In this document: in pieces, positions 49,901 to 61,336 of the stretch
How positions within the stretch are numbered: position 1 is the first letter of the stretch
Layout: each line of letters begins with the position of its first letter
DNA from: Lobosporangium transversale
Lineage: Eukaryota; Mortierellomycota; Mortierellomycetes; Mortierellales; Mortierellaceae
DNA length: 64,000 bases
Reading direction: 5' to 3'
Assembly (NCBI RefSeq): GCF_002105155.1
Contig: NW_019028983.1
Coordinates: 1,004,273-1,068,272 of the forward strand
Program-made: the position numbers and the translations under genes
Notes under the pieces: model-generated
Told to the model about the DNA's origin: nothing
The model's input: only the letters and a program-made list of their open reading frames with translations
The model's database searches: none

Positions 49901-51948
49901 GATCACCAGAAGCAATGACCCCTCAAATTTCAGGACCAGGATCAGCTACAGCTGGGCTTGTCACTCGGAGTTCTTACATGCCGATCACTTCCTCAGGTGA
50001 TGTACCCATGAGTACTCCATCGGATTGTATTTTCTCGGCAGCTAAGAACGGTGATTTGGAAGAACTCCAGTATTTTTTGAACAAGGCTCTCAGTCGGTCT
50101 TTATCGAACGGATCTACATCTTCAGCCAGTGTTCACTCAGGATCAAACAACACAGCACGTAACGATCTGAATGTGAGCGTAGAGCCCTTGGATCAAGTGG
50201 AGCCCGTTGAACGACTGCCTGTATTATGTTGTGCAGCTGTGGCAAGGAAAAATAAGTACCAGGCATTGAGCATGGTGTTAAGAGCAGGTGCTAATGTGGA
50301 GGCAAAAGAGCAACGTGGGGGCAATACGCCTTTGCATCTAGTTTGTGAGACTGCACCGCCACCGTTGGAAGAACCAACAGTAATTCGATACAAACAAGAT
50401 GAGAATGGATCGAGAATTTGTGCAGAGGACGTTTTAGAGCTCATGGGTCCCAAGATGAGTCAACTATTAGATTCAAACATAGTAGTCCCATCGTCATCCA
50501 TGGGAGAAGCTGAAGAACTAGGTGAAGAAAAGAATTATGGAGATCTATCATCGCTTGAAGAGAGACAGGCGGCAGCTTTGAGAAAAGTCATTGAACTGGA
50601 TGAACTGGAACAAGAGGCCATGGAGCGAGTCAGGATGGATTTAGGATCTCTGCTTAGTATCTCAACAAACGAGGATGGGGCTCCGAATTCTTCAGGGACC
50701 CTGCAAAAGCACAATTTAGGGGGAACTTACCGTGCATTGATGAAAGGCGGCCTCGAGGATCAGATTCGACTGTTGGTTCTCGCAGGATCACCCGTAGATA
50801 CACCTAACCTCAGAGGCGAAACCCCTTTGCTGTTGTTACTTCGGTTCCATGACTCTGTCATGGCCATGGCGACTTTGCTCCGGTTAGGTGCTGACCCAAC
50901 ACACATGTCACCGTTCGGGCCCGGAGCCGATCCACCTGAGATTCATATTGATCCCTCATTGCTTCCAGGGGGTGCGTCATCCAAGGAATACAAACGGTCC
51001 TCCAAGAGACTGTTCTCGATTAAATCTGCCGCTGCTGGTACTGCCAAAACAACAGACGATGCCTCGTCATCAACGACGACATCTCTTCTCCCTGAAAATG
51101 ATCCCAACCATATCTTAGTTATGCACGGAGGCGCTTTAGTTCAAGCTGCGTACTATCTCCGATTCCATTGTTTACATTACCTATTGGAAAATGAAATCGA
51201 ATGTAGCGACCCAGTCATTATTGAACAGGCAATCGTAGCCTGTCGTCAATCCACAGCAGCAAAGGTCAACCCACCATTAGTAACCATCCAGAAACGGATC
51301 CTAAAAACCTTAGAAAAAGATTGGAAGGGTGAAACAGGTCGACGACGAAGGATCCTGGTGGCGGAACGGACCCTGGATCGCAAACAGAAGCCAATTCGAT
51401 CCAAAGTGTTGTTGGTTGCATTATCAGTTTCCTCTGGATCAGCTGTTGAAGATTTGGGTGGTGATACTTCTACTGAAGTTTCTATCGCTGGAACTCAACA
51501 CAGCAACGGGTTTTCGACTAATACAGCTAATAATGGGGCGGCAGCTGCAGCTTCGTTCTCTGGATCGCGGGTTACTCGGTCAGAGCATCGTAGAGGGGGT
51601 GCATCCTCGTCTTCGTCTACGTTTGCGCCTGCAGCATTGAAGGGAATTCCAACCACACATCTATATGCATCTAAAGGGCCATCAGGTCCAGAGATTGAGT
51701 TAGTTGGTCAACATGGGTTCGTGGTCGATTCATCTACTTCACGGTACCACCTATCGGATCGTCCGGTGCCGTCTTCGCTATATCCGTTGCCTACTGCAAC
51801 ATCTTTGACGCCAGCATTTGATACAATAAGTGAGAACGGCAGTAGTAATGGTAGCACGCATTCGAAAGAGTTACAAGATTTCTATACGGTAGTCAAGGAT
51901 CAAAAAGGTTTCTTCCGGAAGATACGTGGTATGGCCAAGCGATCATAA
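46906..51948 (+). CDS. predicted pseudokinase with C-terminal ankyrin repeats
   Basis: Exons 46906-47247 and 47353-51948 (105-nt intron, phase 0) give 1645 residues. A protein-kinase fold spans about residues 90-370: the strand-3 Lys in LVALKQY, GLEFLHQRGIHHLNLHSANV as catalytic loop, LTDVGRA at the metal-binding site, FLAPEI, and SDVYALGMVMFELLTG. The catalytic-loop Asp is Asn193 and the following Lys is His, whereas Asp211 of the DFG-like motif is kept, so phosphotransfer is probably weak or absent. A Gln/Ala helix follows, then about 600 Ser/Thr/Pro-rich residues. Ankyrin-like repeats occur near 1003-1110 (FSAAKNGDLEELQYFL, GGNTPLHLVCETAP) and 1240-1305 (LRGETPLLLLLRFHD, LLRLGADPTHMSP). 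The end, FRKIRGMAKRS, is basic. The likely role is a scaffold or regulator; partners are unknown. AATAAA lies 32 bases after the stop. Confidence 0.87.
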
Positions 51949-53058
51949 ACTTACCTCAATCAAAGCATTTACTTTCTATAATAAAATAATGTTAATAATG
52001 ACAACAATGTTAATGAATCAAATTGGCATTATAACTACTATGGATTGTGGATGATTGTCATCGGTCAGGTCCTTAGTATCTAGTACCCCAGGTAGCCTTC
52101 CTATCTTACTGCCCTAATTTTTTGTTGTTCTCCATGACTTGAACTAATACCGGCATTGATACTACAGCTGGTGTAAGTTGGTGTTATTTATTTACTACTC
52201 TTTCTTTATTCGAGCTCCTTCTCCCTTTCCTATCCTTTCTTCTTCACCCAGGAACTCGCCAAAAAATCTATGAAAGAAACCAACGTTCACCTTGCAGTTT
52301 ACTGCTATTCGAACCAGAAAATGGAAAGTGGTCTCAGATTCATTAACCGCGGATTATAGTAATGGGACGGGGATTAGTGGTCTTAGTTAAGTTTATGGTC
52401 CGTGGTAGCGAACGCGAAGGTTCCAGAATTTTGACCCGTATTATGGTTTTTACTTTGAACGGAAGTTGTTTTTTTTTTTTTTTTTTTTTTTTTATATGTA
52501 TAAAAAACATGATAGAAAGTAAGAGAATAATAGAGGATATGCGTTGATACTTTGGTTTTTGTCCCTGCATCTTCTTGATCCTATTCTTATACTTCATATC
52601 GCGGCATTCAATTCTTTAAAGACGATTCAACGTAGTACCGTGGCTGTTAATCGGATAAACAAGGGATTCAACAAGTTGATTGAGAGACTAGCCTTCATCT
52701 TTTGCTATAGTCAACTCGCTAGAAATCTTCAACTGTTGGGGAACGATGGTTGTTTTTCTTGTTCCTGCCCCTGCTTCTGTCATGTCTTTGTCTGTACTTC
52801 AGTTGCAATACCTGTTACTCTTGTACTCGAACAACCGTCAGATGGAGGGTTGACAAGAGGATGAAGCTTTTATGCCTAATTAAATAAAATTATGTATAGT
52901 GCACTGTTATTGGAATGTTTTTTTAAGAGTTGGATTAATTTGTAGGCAGCACACGATTGGCCCATTGAAAATGCAACCGTTTCTCACAGTTGTCCTTTTC
53001 TTCTTTCCTCCATCCTTTACTCATCTCTCCTGTCATCACCTTCGTTCACATTCACATC
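51949..53058. other. intergenic region, no supported gene
   Basis: Holds the 3' end of the pseudokinase gene and the leader of the FKBP gene. A T run lies at about 52470-52492. Small frames on both strands between 52343 and 52864 resemble no protein. The last 80 bases before 53059 are T/C-rich. Confidence 0.5.
51980..51985 (+). terminator. putative polyadenylation signal AATAAA
   Basis: AATAAA 32 bases after the stop codon of the pseudokinase-ankyrin gene. Confidence 0.45.
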
Positions 53059-53978
53059 ATGAAGACCTTCTCTACTCTTATTGCTGGTGCTCTTCTCTTG
53101 GCTGCTCAGGTCATTGCTTATGAAGCTCCTAAGGAGCTTGTTATCGGTAATGGCTCTCTTCTTTCTTGATCAACCCCCCATCATCCTATACTGCTCAACA
53201 ATCAACGGTCCCCTTTTTTTTCTCAGCCTTGAATGCTTACCTTTAATATTATCATGCTGCAGCCTTTGCCATACCTAATGATCTATTGGTGTGCTCGATT
53301 AAGAGCCTGTCTGACGGCATTTCTCAATACCGATAATTCAATCTCTCGCATGTCTTTCACCACTAATTCTCTCTTTTATTTATCTCTGGAACTTTGTAGA
53401 TGTCGTCAGCAAGCCTAAGGACTGCACGAATCTTTCCAAGGATGGGTAATGCCAATGCATGAAGTGAAGAACATAGCGAGCTACTTTTTTTTTTGTACTT
53501 GCTTGAATTGTCACTAATTTTTTTTTTTTTTTTTTTTTTTTATATTTGTTTTTATTTGCATAAATTATGCTTGAATATAGCGACAAGCTATCAATGCATT
53601 ATACTGGCACTCTTCACAACGGTGGTTCCAAGTTTGATTCCAGTCTGGATCGCGGCCGTACCTTTGATTTTTACCTCGGTTAGTTTTCAATAATGAAAGG
53701 CGTACATTTTGTGCACTTTTTTTGTTTGTGTGATTCATATCAAGGACAGTTTTTAATTGATTGGAATGGATTTTAATTTTCAATTTTTAGGCATTGGCCA
53801 GGTGATCAAGGGATGGGATCAGGGATTGAAAGGAATGTGTGTAGGAGAGAAGCGCAAGCTGATAATTCCTTCTAACTTGGCATATGGTGGTCGATCCATG
53901 GGCTCTGCGATCCCTGCCAACTCTGCTTTGGTCTTTGATGTTGAATTGGTCGGAATTAATGGCAAGGATGAACTGTAA
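53059..53978 (+). CDS. ER FKBP-type peptidyl-prolyl isomerase (FKBP2/Fpr2-like)
   Basis: Four exons: 53059-53146, 53400-53445, 53581-53678 and 53791-53978, giving 139 residues with consistent phases. A signal peptide ([20 protein letters not shown]) precedes a single FKBP domain: [61 protein letters not shown], and [11 protein letters not shown]. The residues that line the FK506/proline pocket (Tyr, Phe-Asp, Val-Ile, Trp, Tyr) are present. The last four residues are KDEL, an ER retrieval signal. The enzyme should catalyse prolyl cis-trans isomerisation in the ER lumen and be inhibited by FK506 or rapamycin, as known for the family. An AATAAA is 25 bases after the stop. Confidence 0.95.
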
Positions 53979-54002
53979 AAGATATAAAAGGATATGCAGG
54001 AC

Positions 54003-54008
54003 AATAAA
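54003..54008 (+). terminator. putative polyadenylation signal AATAAA
   Basis: AATAAA 25 bases after the FKBP stop, followed by ten C and eleven T. Confidence 0.45.
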
Positions 54009-54505
54009 GTCCCCCCCCCCCTTTTTTTTTTTTGATTATCCATGAGAAGTCATCGAGAACTGTGGAGAAATTGAGTTGGAAAAATGATACTCATGCACAT
54101 ATTCAATACCACCGACATATGCTATCAAAATAAATACTCCATCGTAAGATCTACCATAGTCATCCTAAGCGCTTGATGAGAACATCAATGACGGATAAAT
54201 GTTTGCTCAATTGAAATGAGCTTGAGAAGTAATTCAAACGTCATCAATGTCTTGTACGCTCGACAAGATATCGCTAACTACCACAGATGCTAGGAATTAT
54301 TAGAACCGCCATATTTGGGAAATAAGATGTTCTCTAATCTTCAGCAGTGGCAATTAAGCCAGGAGTGCCTTTGCTGTTTGGGCTGTCATCCTTACAGTTT
54401 GGTCAGGAAACTTTACGGTAGCATCGAATTCAAGAGACAGGGAGTTTCAGGAGGGCAATAAAACTTGCTGAAGGAACAAGTTCAAACACGGACAATTATT
54501 AATAG

Positions 54506-54826
54506 AATATTGACAGGATCTTCTACTTTCAACGGGGGTGCACTCATAACTGCCCGCCTTCATCGTGGCCTGTGCCAAACATAACGCAAGACGGGCTATA
54601 TGATGCGAAAGGCACGCCAGCTACAGAGAATGTTGTGTAGAAAGGATTTCCAGACATTAGTTTATATATTGTGATCAAGATTGATCTGGACATCCACAGT
54701 ACAGCCATGGGTACCATCAATTCTGATGGACTGTCAATGACTTCGGCGCTTAGAGCACTAGTCCATGAGAGACATATGGACGTCCAACAGATCGAGAGCA
54801 AGGTCGGACTTGTCCCAGATTCGGCA

Positions 54827-54857
<31 letters not shown>

Positions 54858-55057
54858 ACAGAGAATTCTCGGAATGGATCGAGGGCAATGTGCTGCCCTG
54901 TTTAGAAGGCGCCATGGGATCTAACGAGGCGGCCATTGTTTGTGATGGGGGACGGACAGCATTTATACATTTTTTGAGAAAACAAATCTGCAGCTGTCTT
55001 ACGAAACATACTAATTTTATTTTAAGGTTGTTTTCAATTGCATTTGGAGGAAAGTAA
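54506..55057 (+). pseudogene. decayed coding stretch with an internal stop and an A-tract
   Basis: One plus-strand frame is open from 54506 to 55057 except for a TAG at 54638-54640. Before the stop it reads WPVPNITQDGLYDAKGTPAT, after it KGFPDISLYIVIKIDLDI, SDGLSMTSALRALVHERHMD and later SEWIEGNVLPCLEGAMGS. The composition is protein-like on both sides, which suggests a former gene. A run of about 28 A at 54826-54853 interrupts it with a poly-Lys stretch. No ATG with good context and no family are recognised. The TAG could alternatively lie in an unrecognised intron. Confidence 0.35.
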
Positions 55058-56047
<990 letters not shown>

Positions 56048-59000
56048 ATGTCTCGCTCTAACAGAAATAACCTGGTTGGTATCCATAGTCTGCACAGCCG
56101 CAATCCCGATAACGACGAAAGCATTGTTCGACGAAGCACCAGTAACACCAGTATAGGTACAAACAGCTCCTCTGCAGCTCCTCCCTTACGCAACAGTCAA
56201 CTCCTTATAAACGATCATGATACTGAACTCGACTGGCGCTATCTTTCCACCACAGAAACATACAGCTCCGAGTGTTCGGCACCTATGGGGGATGATGAAG
56301 TCGATGATTTAGAAATAGACCAGGCAACTGTTGACCCGACAGTCAGATTGATCAGCAATAGTATCAAACACCAACGTGGATTGGGCAGTCGTCCTTTGCA
56401 GACTTTTGCTACATCGCCATCTTCAGCCTCCGGCATGTTTTCGACTTCGCCTGGAAAACCAACAACTCATGAGGCAGACAAGAGCACTGATACTATCAAA
56501 AATATGCGTGCGCGTGCTCTGGATAAGATCAACGGTAGGAAAGAATCATCATCCAACTTGGACTCCGCCTACAGCAATACCAGCGCCGGCACCACCAGCA
56601 ACAAGAATAATGACGACAAAGCCAACAATGCTTCAAAAAGAGTTACCATCACGTTGTCAACTGCTCAAGGATATGATTTCTTACCAAACCAGTCTTCCAC
56701 AACCACAAAAGAGGAAATTTTTGCGTCCCGAGCGTCTGGACATGGCAGGAGTGGAAGTTTTAGCAATGGCTCTGGCATCAGACTCAAGCGGAGGTCGCTT
56801 GGGCCTTCATTATCCGTCCACCGTTCTGTCGTTACAAGAGTCTCGCAACCAGAAGCCCACCACACTATACCTGAAACTGCAACCCGCCTTTCTTCTCAAA
56901 ACAACGTTATCAAAAAACATAATTCTGGCCCTTTTAAAAATCAGAAAGAACAGTTACGTTCGACGTCTGAAGACGAGCCTGATACTGTAAAGTCTCGCAA
57001 TACAACTGCAGCCAAGGGTGGAGGTATACTTGTGAGCGAGCTCAGAGCTTTAAAGGCGCGTGTTGAGGAGCTTGAGTTGGAACGAATGAACCGATCGCTC
57101 TCGGATCTTCGTGTCCAAAGTCCGCAAACCATGACCATCCAGTACCAGCAGAGGCAACAACAGCAACGGGAATTAGAGGAGCAACAGCAGCCCTCCTCAA
57201 CCCACTCTGAAAAAGTCCGGCAGCTCATGATGGAGAGTCAAAATCGAGGTTTGACGAAAACCATGGATTCATCTAGTGGTCCCTTACGGTCCCCTATTTC
57301 TATCACAGCCGCAACACCAAAAGAACGATCCTCTTCCTTTAATATGGACCGCTTGGAGCCTCCTGTCAGAATTGATAGCCCACTTCGCATAGCCTCTATG
57401 GCAGCAACTCCACAACCAACAACACAGCATGTGGCTCTTCTGCAAGAAGCGTTCAGAGCTTTTGAAAAGACCATGTCTATGGGTCATCATAATGGGTCAG
57501 GGATGCATGCAAGTGTTCAAGCCATGAGTAAGGTCGTGACCAATGCTGTTAATATGAATCAGACTATCCGCACTTGGATTAAGGCCGACATAGCTCTTGT
57601 GGACTCTTCGTCCATGGCTGCCCTTGGACGTGCCAGTGATGAGCAAATTCGGAGCCTGACAGAATCTTTGTTAGCCATGACAACAACTTCTCTTGCTCTA
57701 GATCGCTCATTTCCTCAGTCTGAAATGGCTATAATGAACCAATCTTACTCTCCGATTCCCGCAGGCTCTCTTCGATTTGCGCAGGGCCAGCGGCTGTCCC
57801 TTATAGGGATTGGCTCCAGTCAAGAACCATCGCTATTACAACAAAACGCCCCGGAGTTCATATCAAGTCAGCAACGCCGACAGATAAATGTGTCCAGTGA
57901 GCATCCTGTGATGGAATCACCACAAGCTATGCGTCATTGCCCTCCTATTCTTCAGCGCCAGAGTCAATCACCTGCGCCTGAGGGCACTGAGGCATCTGTA
58001 CAGTTGGCTAGACGACAGAATAATGTTCGAAACATCATGGCACGGTATGCTCACGCGGGCTCTAGAGCACCTGCATTCGGTCAATCCAGCCAAGAGAACA
58101 ATACAGACATGGATCAGCTCCGTCACGAGGATGTTATGAGTAACTATCTGGAGCAACAACAACAGCAATATATCGAGAGCAATATCTATCAAACGCCTCA
58201 ATACTCGCAAGATAATCCCGACGGCATGCCAGCCTCTGTAGAGGTTCTATCCTCAGGCCATCCGGGAGTGGTACATGGAAGCCGTCGACCATTGTCTCAA
58301 CAGGAGTTATACAGTTATTCAGGAACATCATCCAGAATGTCAGTGCCTCAGATCCGTAAAGGAGTTGGCATTCATCGGTCAGGTCGTTATGCTCACGACA
58401 AAGTCTTTTCTGAAGACGAAAGCATTGGAGGCTGGGACACCATGAGTAGTACTGAGCAAGCTCCACATCAGCAACGTAGGGCCTCCCAAATTGGGAGGTA
58501 TGCGTTACGACTGCAACAACTACATGGACGTCATGGGCAATTACAGCCACTACACCAACAATTGGATCAATTTGAACAACAACAGAATCAGCAGCAGCAG
58601 CGGCAGCAGCAGCGGCAACACGTCAGGCGTGGTGAAGAGTATTCCGATGGAGCTGAGAGTGACATGTTTGCAGAGAGTATAGTTCCACTCTTTGCACAAC
58701 GCTCCCAGCAAGGAACCACAGCCAGGATATCTCAACACCTCCATCACCAAGATATGATGATGATCAATCCTGCGATGCCATCACCCAATTCATCTCCTTC
58801 TTCCTCCTCACGATTGGACGCACCATCCGTAGTCTCAAGTAATAGTCACCATGGGGGACTAGCTTCTGTAGATGTTCGTAATCATTTCTCGCCTCGTGGA
58901 CCGGCCGATCCTACATCCTTCCCTCGACAACAAAGCATCAGTAGTATCTCCGGCCTTAGTGATGACAGCCAGTTTAGTCCACGGGGGTCATTACAGCAGC

Positions 59001-59113
59001 AAAGGCAAAAGACACTTGCCCATCAGCGTGTACAACAGCAGCCTTTACATTCGTCGGACGGCATGTCACCACAGGCAAAGGCTCGTCTGCAACAGATCCT
59101 TAATGAGAGCTAA
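56048..59113 (+). CDS. unrecognised 1021-residue Gln/Ser-rich coiled-coil protein
   Basis: An intronless frame from the ATG at 56048. The first 320 residues are Ser/Thr/Asn-rich, with an acidic segment (GDDEVDDLEIDQ). A coiled coil lies at about 327-352 (LVSELRALKARVEELELERM). A well ordered helical block follows at about 460-555: VALLQEAFRAFEKTMSMG, SKVVTNAVNMNQTIRTWIKA, and RSLTESLLAMTTTSLALDR. The rest is Gln/Ser/His-rich with several poly-Gln runs, and the end SPQAKARLQQILNES looks like a short helix. The helical block could be an interaction domain of a structural or signalling scaffold. I do not recognise a family. The stop is followed ten bases later by 25 A. Confidence 0.78.
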   Translation: MSRSNRNNLVGIHSLHSRNPDNDESIVRRSTSNTSIGTNSSSAAPPLRNSQLLINDHDTELDWRYLSTTETYSSECSAPMGDDEVDDLEIDQATVDPTVRLISNSIKHQRGLGSRPLQTFATSPSSASGMFSTSPGKPTTHEADKSTDTIKNMRARALDKINGRKESSSNLDSAYSNTSAGTTSNKNNDDKANNASKRVTITLSTAQGYDFLPNQSSTTTKEEIFASRASGHGRSGSFSNGSGIRLKRRSLGPSLSVHRSVVTRVSQPEAHHTIPETATRLSSQNNVIKKHNSGPFKNQKEQLRSTSEDEPDTVKSRNTTAAKGGGILVSELRALKARVEELELERMNRSLSDLRVQSPQTMTIQYQQRQQQQRELEEQQQPSSTHSEKVRQLMMESQNRGLTKTMDSSSGPLRSPISITAATPKERSSSFNMDRLEPPVRIDSPLRIASMAATPQPTTQHVALLQEAFRAFEKTMSMGHHNGSGMHASVQAMSKVVTNAVNMNQTIRTWIKADIALVDSSSMAALGRASDEQIRSLTESLLAMTTTSLALDRSFPQSEMAIMNQSYSPIPAGSLRFAQGQRLSLIGIGSSQEPSLLQQNAPEFISSQQRRQINVSSEHPVMESPQAMRHCPPILQRQSQSPAPEGTEASVQLARRQNNVRNIMARYAHAGSRAPAFGQSSQENNTDMDQLRHEDVMSNYLEQQQQQYIESNIYQTPQYSQDNPDGMPASVEVLSSGHPGVVHGSRRPLSQQELYSYSGTSSRMSVPQIRKGVGIHRSGRYAHDKVFSEDESIGGWDTMSSTEQAPHQQRRASQIGRYALRLQQLHGRHGQLQPLHQQLDQFEQQQNQQQQRQQQRQHVRRGEEYSDGAESDMFAESIVPLFAQRSQQGTTARISQHLHHQDMMMINPAMPSPNSSPSSSSRLDAPSVVSSNSHHGGLASVDVRNHFSPRGPADPTSFPRQQSISSISGLSDDSQFSPRGSLQQQRQKTLAHQRVQQQPLHSSDGMSPQAKARLQQILNES

Positions 59114-61336
59114 AGCAAACTTGAAAAAAAAAAAAAAAAAAAAAAAAACTGATATAGTTTATTTTGTTGTAACATTTCTTTTTTATCTATTGTACATTAA
59201 ACTGTGCATACAGCACCCTCCCAATGACTTTCTGATTAGGATTTATTACACTACTTTTAATTCAACGAGCCAGGCGCCGTTCGCCACAGTCTGCCTCGTC
59301 AAATAATTTAATACGTTGCCTTGTGGAGATAACATAAATGAAAGGGTAGTCTGCAATAACAAACGAGTTTTTATTTTTACACACGGACCGAGGCATGAAG
59401 GGGTCTTTCTTGTGCCTACGCACGCACAATCATGCAAGTACCATTACATAACCCATGTTTTGGGCTCAAATTGAGAAGAAAAAAGATACCGACTCTTGTC
59501 AAAGGAATTGTCAAAATAGCAATTACGAACTCTGGTCTGGTCTCCGGAGTCATGAATGTGAGTGTGGATCTGCAAAAAGTGAGGGCCTACGCCCTCGGGC
59601 GGAGACACAAGACCAATTAAGTGTACAATCCCTCCGACAATATAGAAAGTGTACAGTACATGTGCACACTTTGATCATTTTTCAGGGCTCCGGTCGCAGT
59701 TCACCTTCATTGATGTTAAGGATAAAGCACAGTTGTAATGCCGTGAATCCCCTCCAAATGTTTTACTTTCCGAGCTATGATTGCCAAAAAGATCTACCAA
59801 GCATGGGGTGGGCTCCAGTCAGGATTCTGGTCTAACTCTACCGCAGCAAGGCAAAAATTCTGGTCGGGCCCTTCTATTCTATTTCTTATACTCCTCAAAG
59901 AACATAATGCATTGCAGCATATGCATTGGATCATCGGTTCTATACGGTATCCTTCAGGTAAGGGGAATCGTCCCCAAGCTAATTCTGTGTGTGAATAAGA
60001 AGCTCTGTGTTTATTATCCATGCATGCGATAGCGGCACGCGCTGTACAAATCGCGGTCCTCTTATTAACACAGACTCAGCAGCCAAGTTCATGGGTGATC
60101 TCGTTCTTCGCCTCCTCTTTTTCTCTATAGATTTTGCCAAGGCCAGAGAATCTATGAAGCTGCAGTAGGGTTTGTATTCCGTGTCAGAGGGCCCAGAAAC
60201 CTTTTCATATTCAGAGACGATCCCTGACTCGGGGACAGTATCTATTTGAGGAATAATCGTTGGCGGTGTCACTGGATTTTGGTTTTCCGTTCGTCATCGA
60301 GCAGCGTTTTTTAGATCTTTTGACTTCTTTGAAGGCAGATCTTTAGTGCCCTCTTTGGGTATGAATAATATACCGAAAGCTTGAGTGCCCTCGTCTCTTC
60401 TAGCATCAAAGGCTGAGAACCAGACTCGGAGGCTACTGAGTGTATACGATGCAGAGAAAGATGTAGTCACAGAGGAAATGGTGGTATGGAGACTAACAAC
60501 TTGTTAAAGGTCTTTGAGATTTCTTTGTATACTTTACAGCTTTATTTATCTCCATGACTGTAGTGGTGAAATATATTGTCCGGATTGGAATCTATACCAA
60601 GTTCTCCATCCCATATTTTAGGCAAACTGCGGAATGAACTTAGTGGCGTAGAATAGGGTTTTTTTTATGCAAAAAAAAAAAAAAGAATAAGCAGTTGTGG
60701 CTACCATTAATGTTGTGCCCAGTTTTAATATTGGGCGCATTCAATCTTAGGCTCTTTACAAATTGAGCCAAGACGGAATAGGTATTTAACTTTTGATATC
60801 AAGGTGGATATTAAAACGACGCGTCTCCTTATTTGCCAATCACATAACGTGGAACAGTAAAACGAAAAAAAGAAATACTGCGAATGCTTATTCTGGGGCG
60901 AATGGAGGGTTACCATGGGAAGTAAGGCAACTCGCCTGTTTCCATCCACAGTTTGGGTCTAAAGAAGACTACTTGCTTCCTGTAAACCCCGTTTTTTTTT
61001 TTTTTTTTTTTTTTTTTTGGCAAGATCAATTGTGGTTTAAATGACAAAGCGAACTCGTGTATCGGATCCGTATCAAACAAACCAACCTGCAGTCTTACCC
61101 TGAAAAGCTTGTGTATGCTCAGAGAATGAAGCATAATCATCTCTCATAAAAAATTTTTTTTTTTTACCTCTTTATAAATTACAAATTTGCCTGCAAGTCA
61201 AGTGCACGAAAGCTGATTAATAAGTTACTGTACATGTTCTATGAAAGGGAAATTAAATATCTCTGGAGGGACAACATGATGGTACGTCTGCAAAGATCTG
61301 TCCGTATTATTGTGAAGAACCATTGGTCTCCTCTGC
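59114..61336. other. intergenic region with A/T tracts and a decayed frame
   Basis: An A run lies at 59124-59148 and a T run at about 60991-61018. Plus-strand frames at 59432-59998 resemble nothing known. The only protein-like signal is the broken minus-strand frame at 59979-60503, listed separately. Confidence 0.5.
59979..60503 (-). pseudogene. decayed coding stretch with one internal stop
   Basis: A single minus-strand frame is open from 60503 to 59979 apart from a TGA at 60296-60294. Upstream of it the frame reads SASYTLSSLRVWFSAFDARR and GTQAFGILFIPKEGTKDL; downstream it reads IDTVPESGIVSEYEKVSGPS, SLALAKSIEKKRRRRTRSPM and GPRFVQRVPLSHAWIINT. Both sides look like protein and share the frame, which suggests a gene lost by one nonsense change, or part of a dead mobile element. 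No start codon or family is recognised. Confidence 0.35.

Noticed and set aside
52544-52864. A 106-codon plus-strand frame and a short minus-strand ATG frame
   Set aside because: Neither has protein-like conservation, good start context or splice partners.
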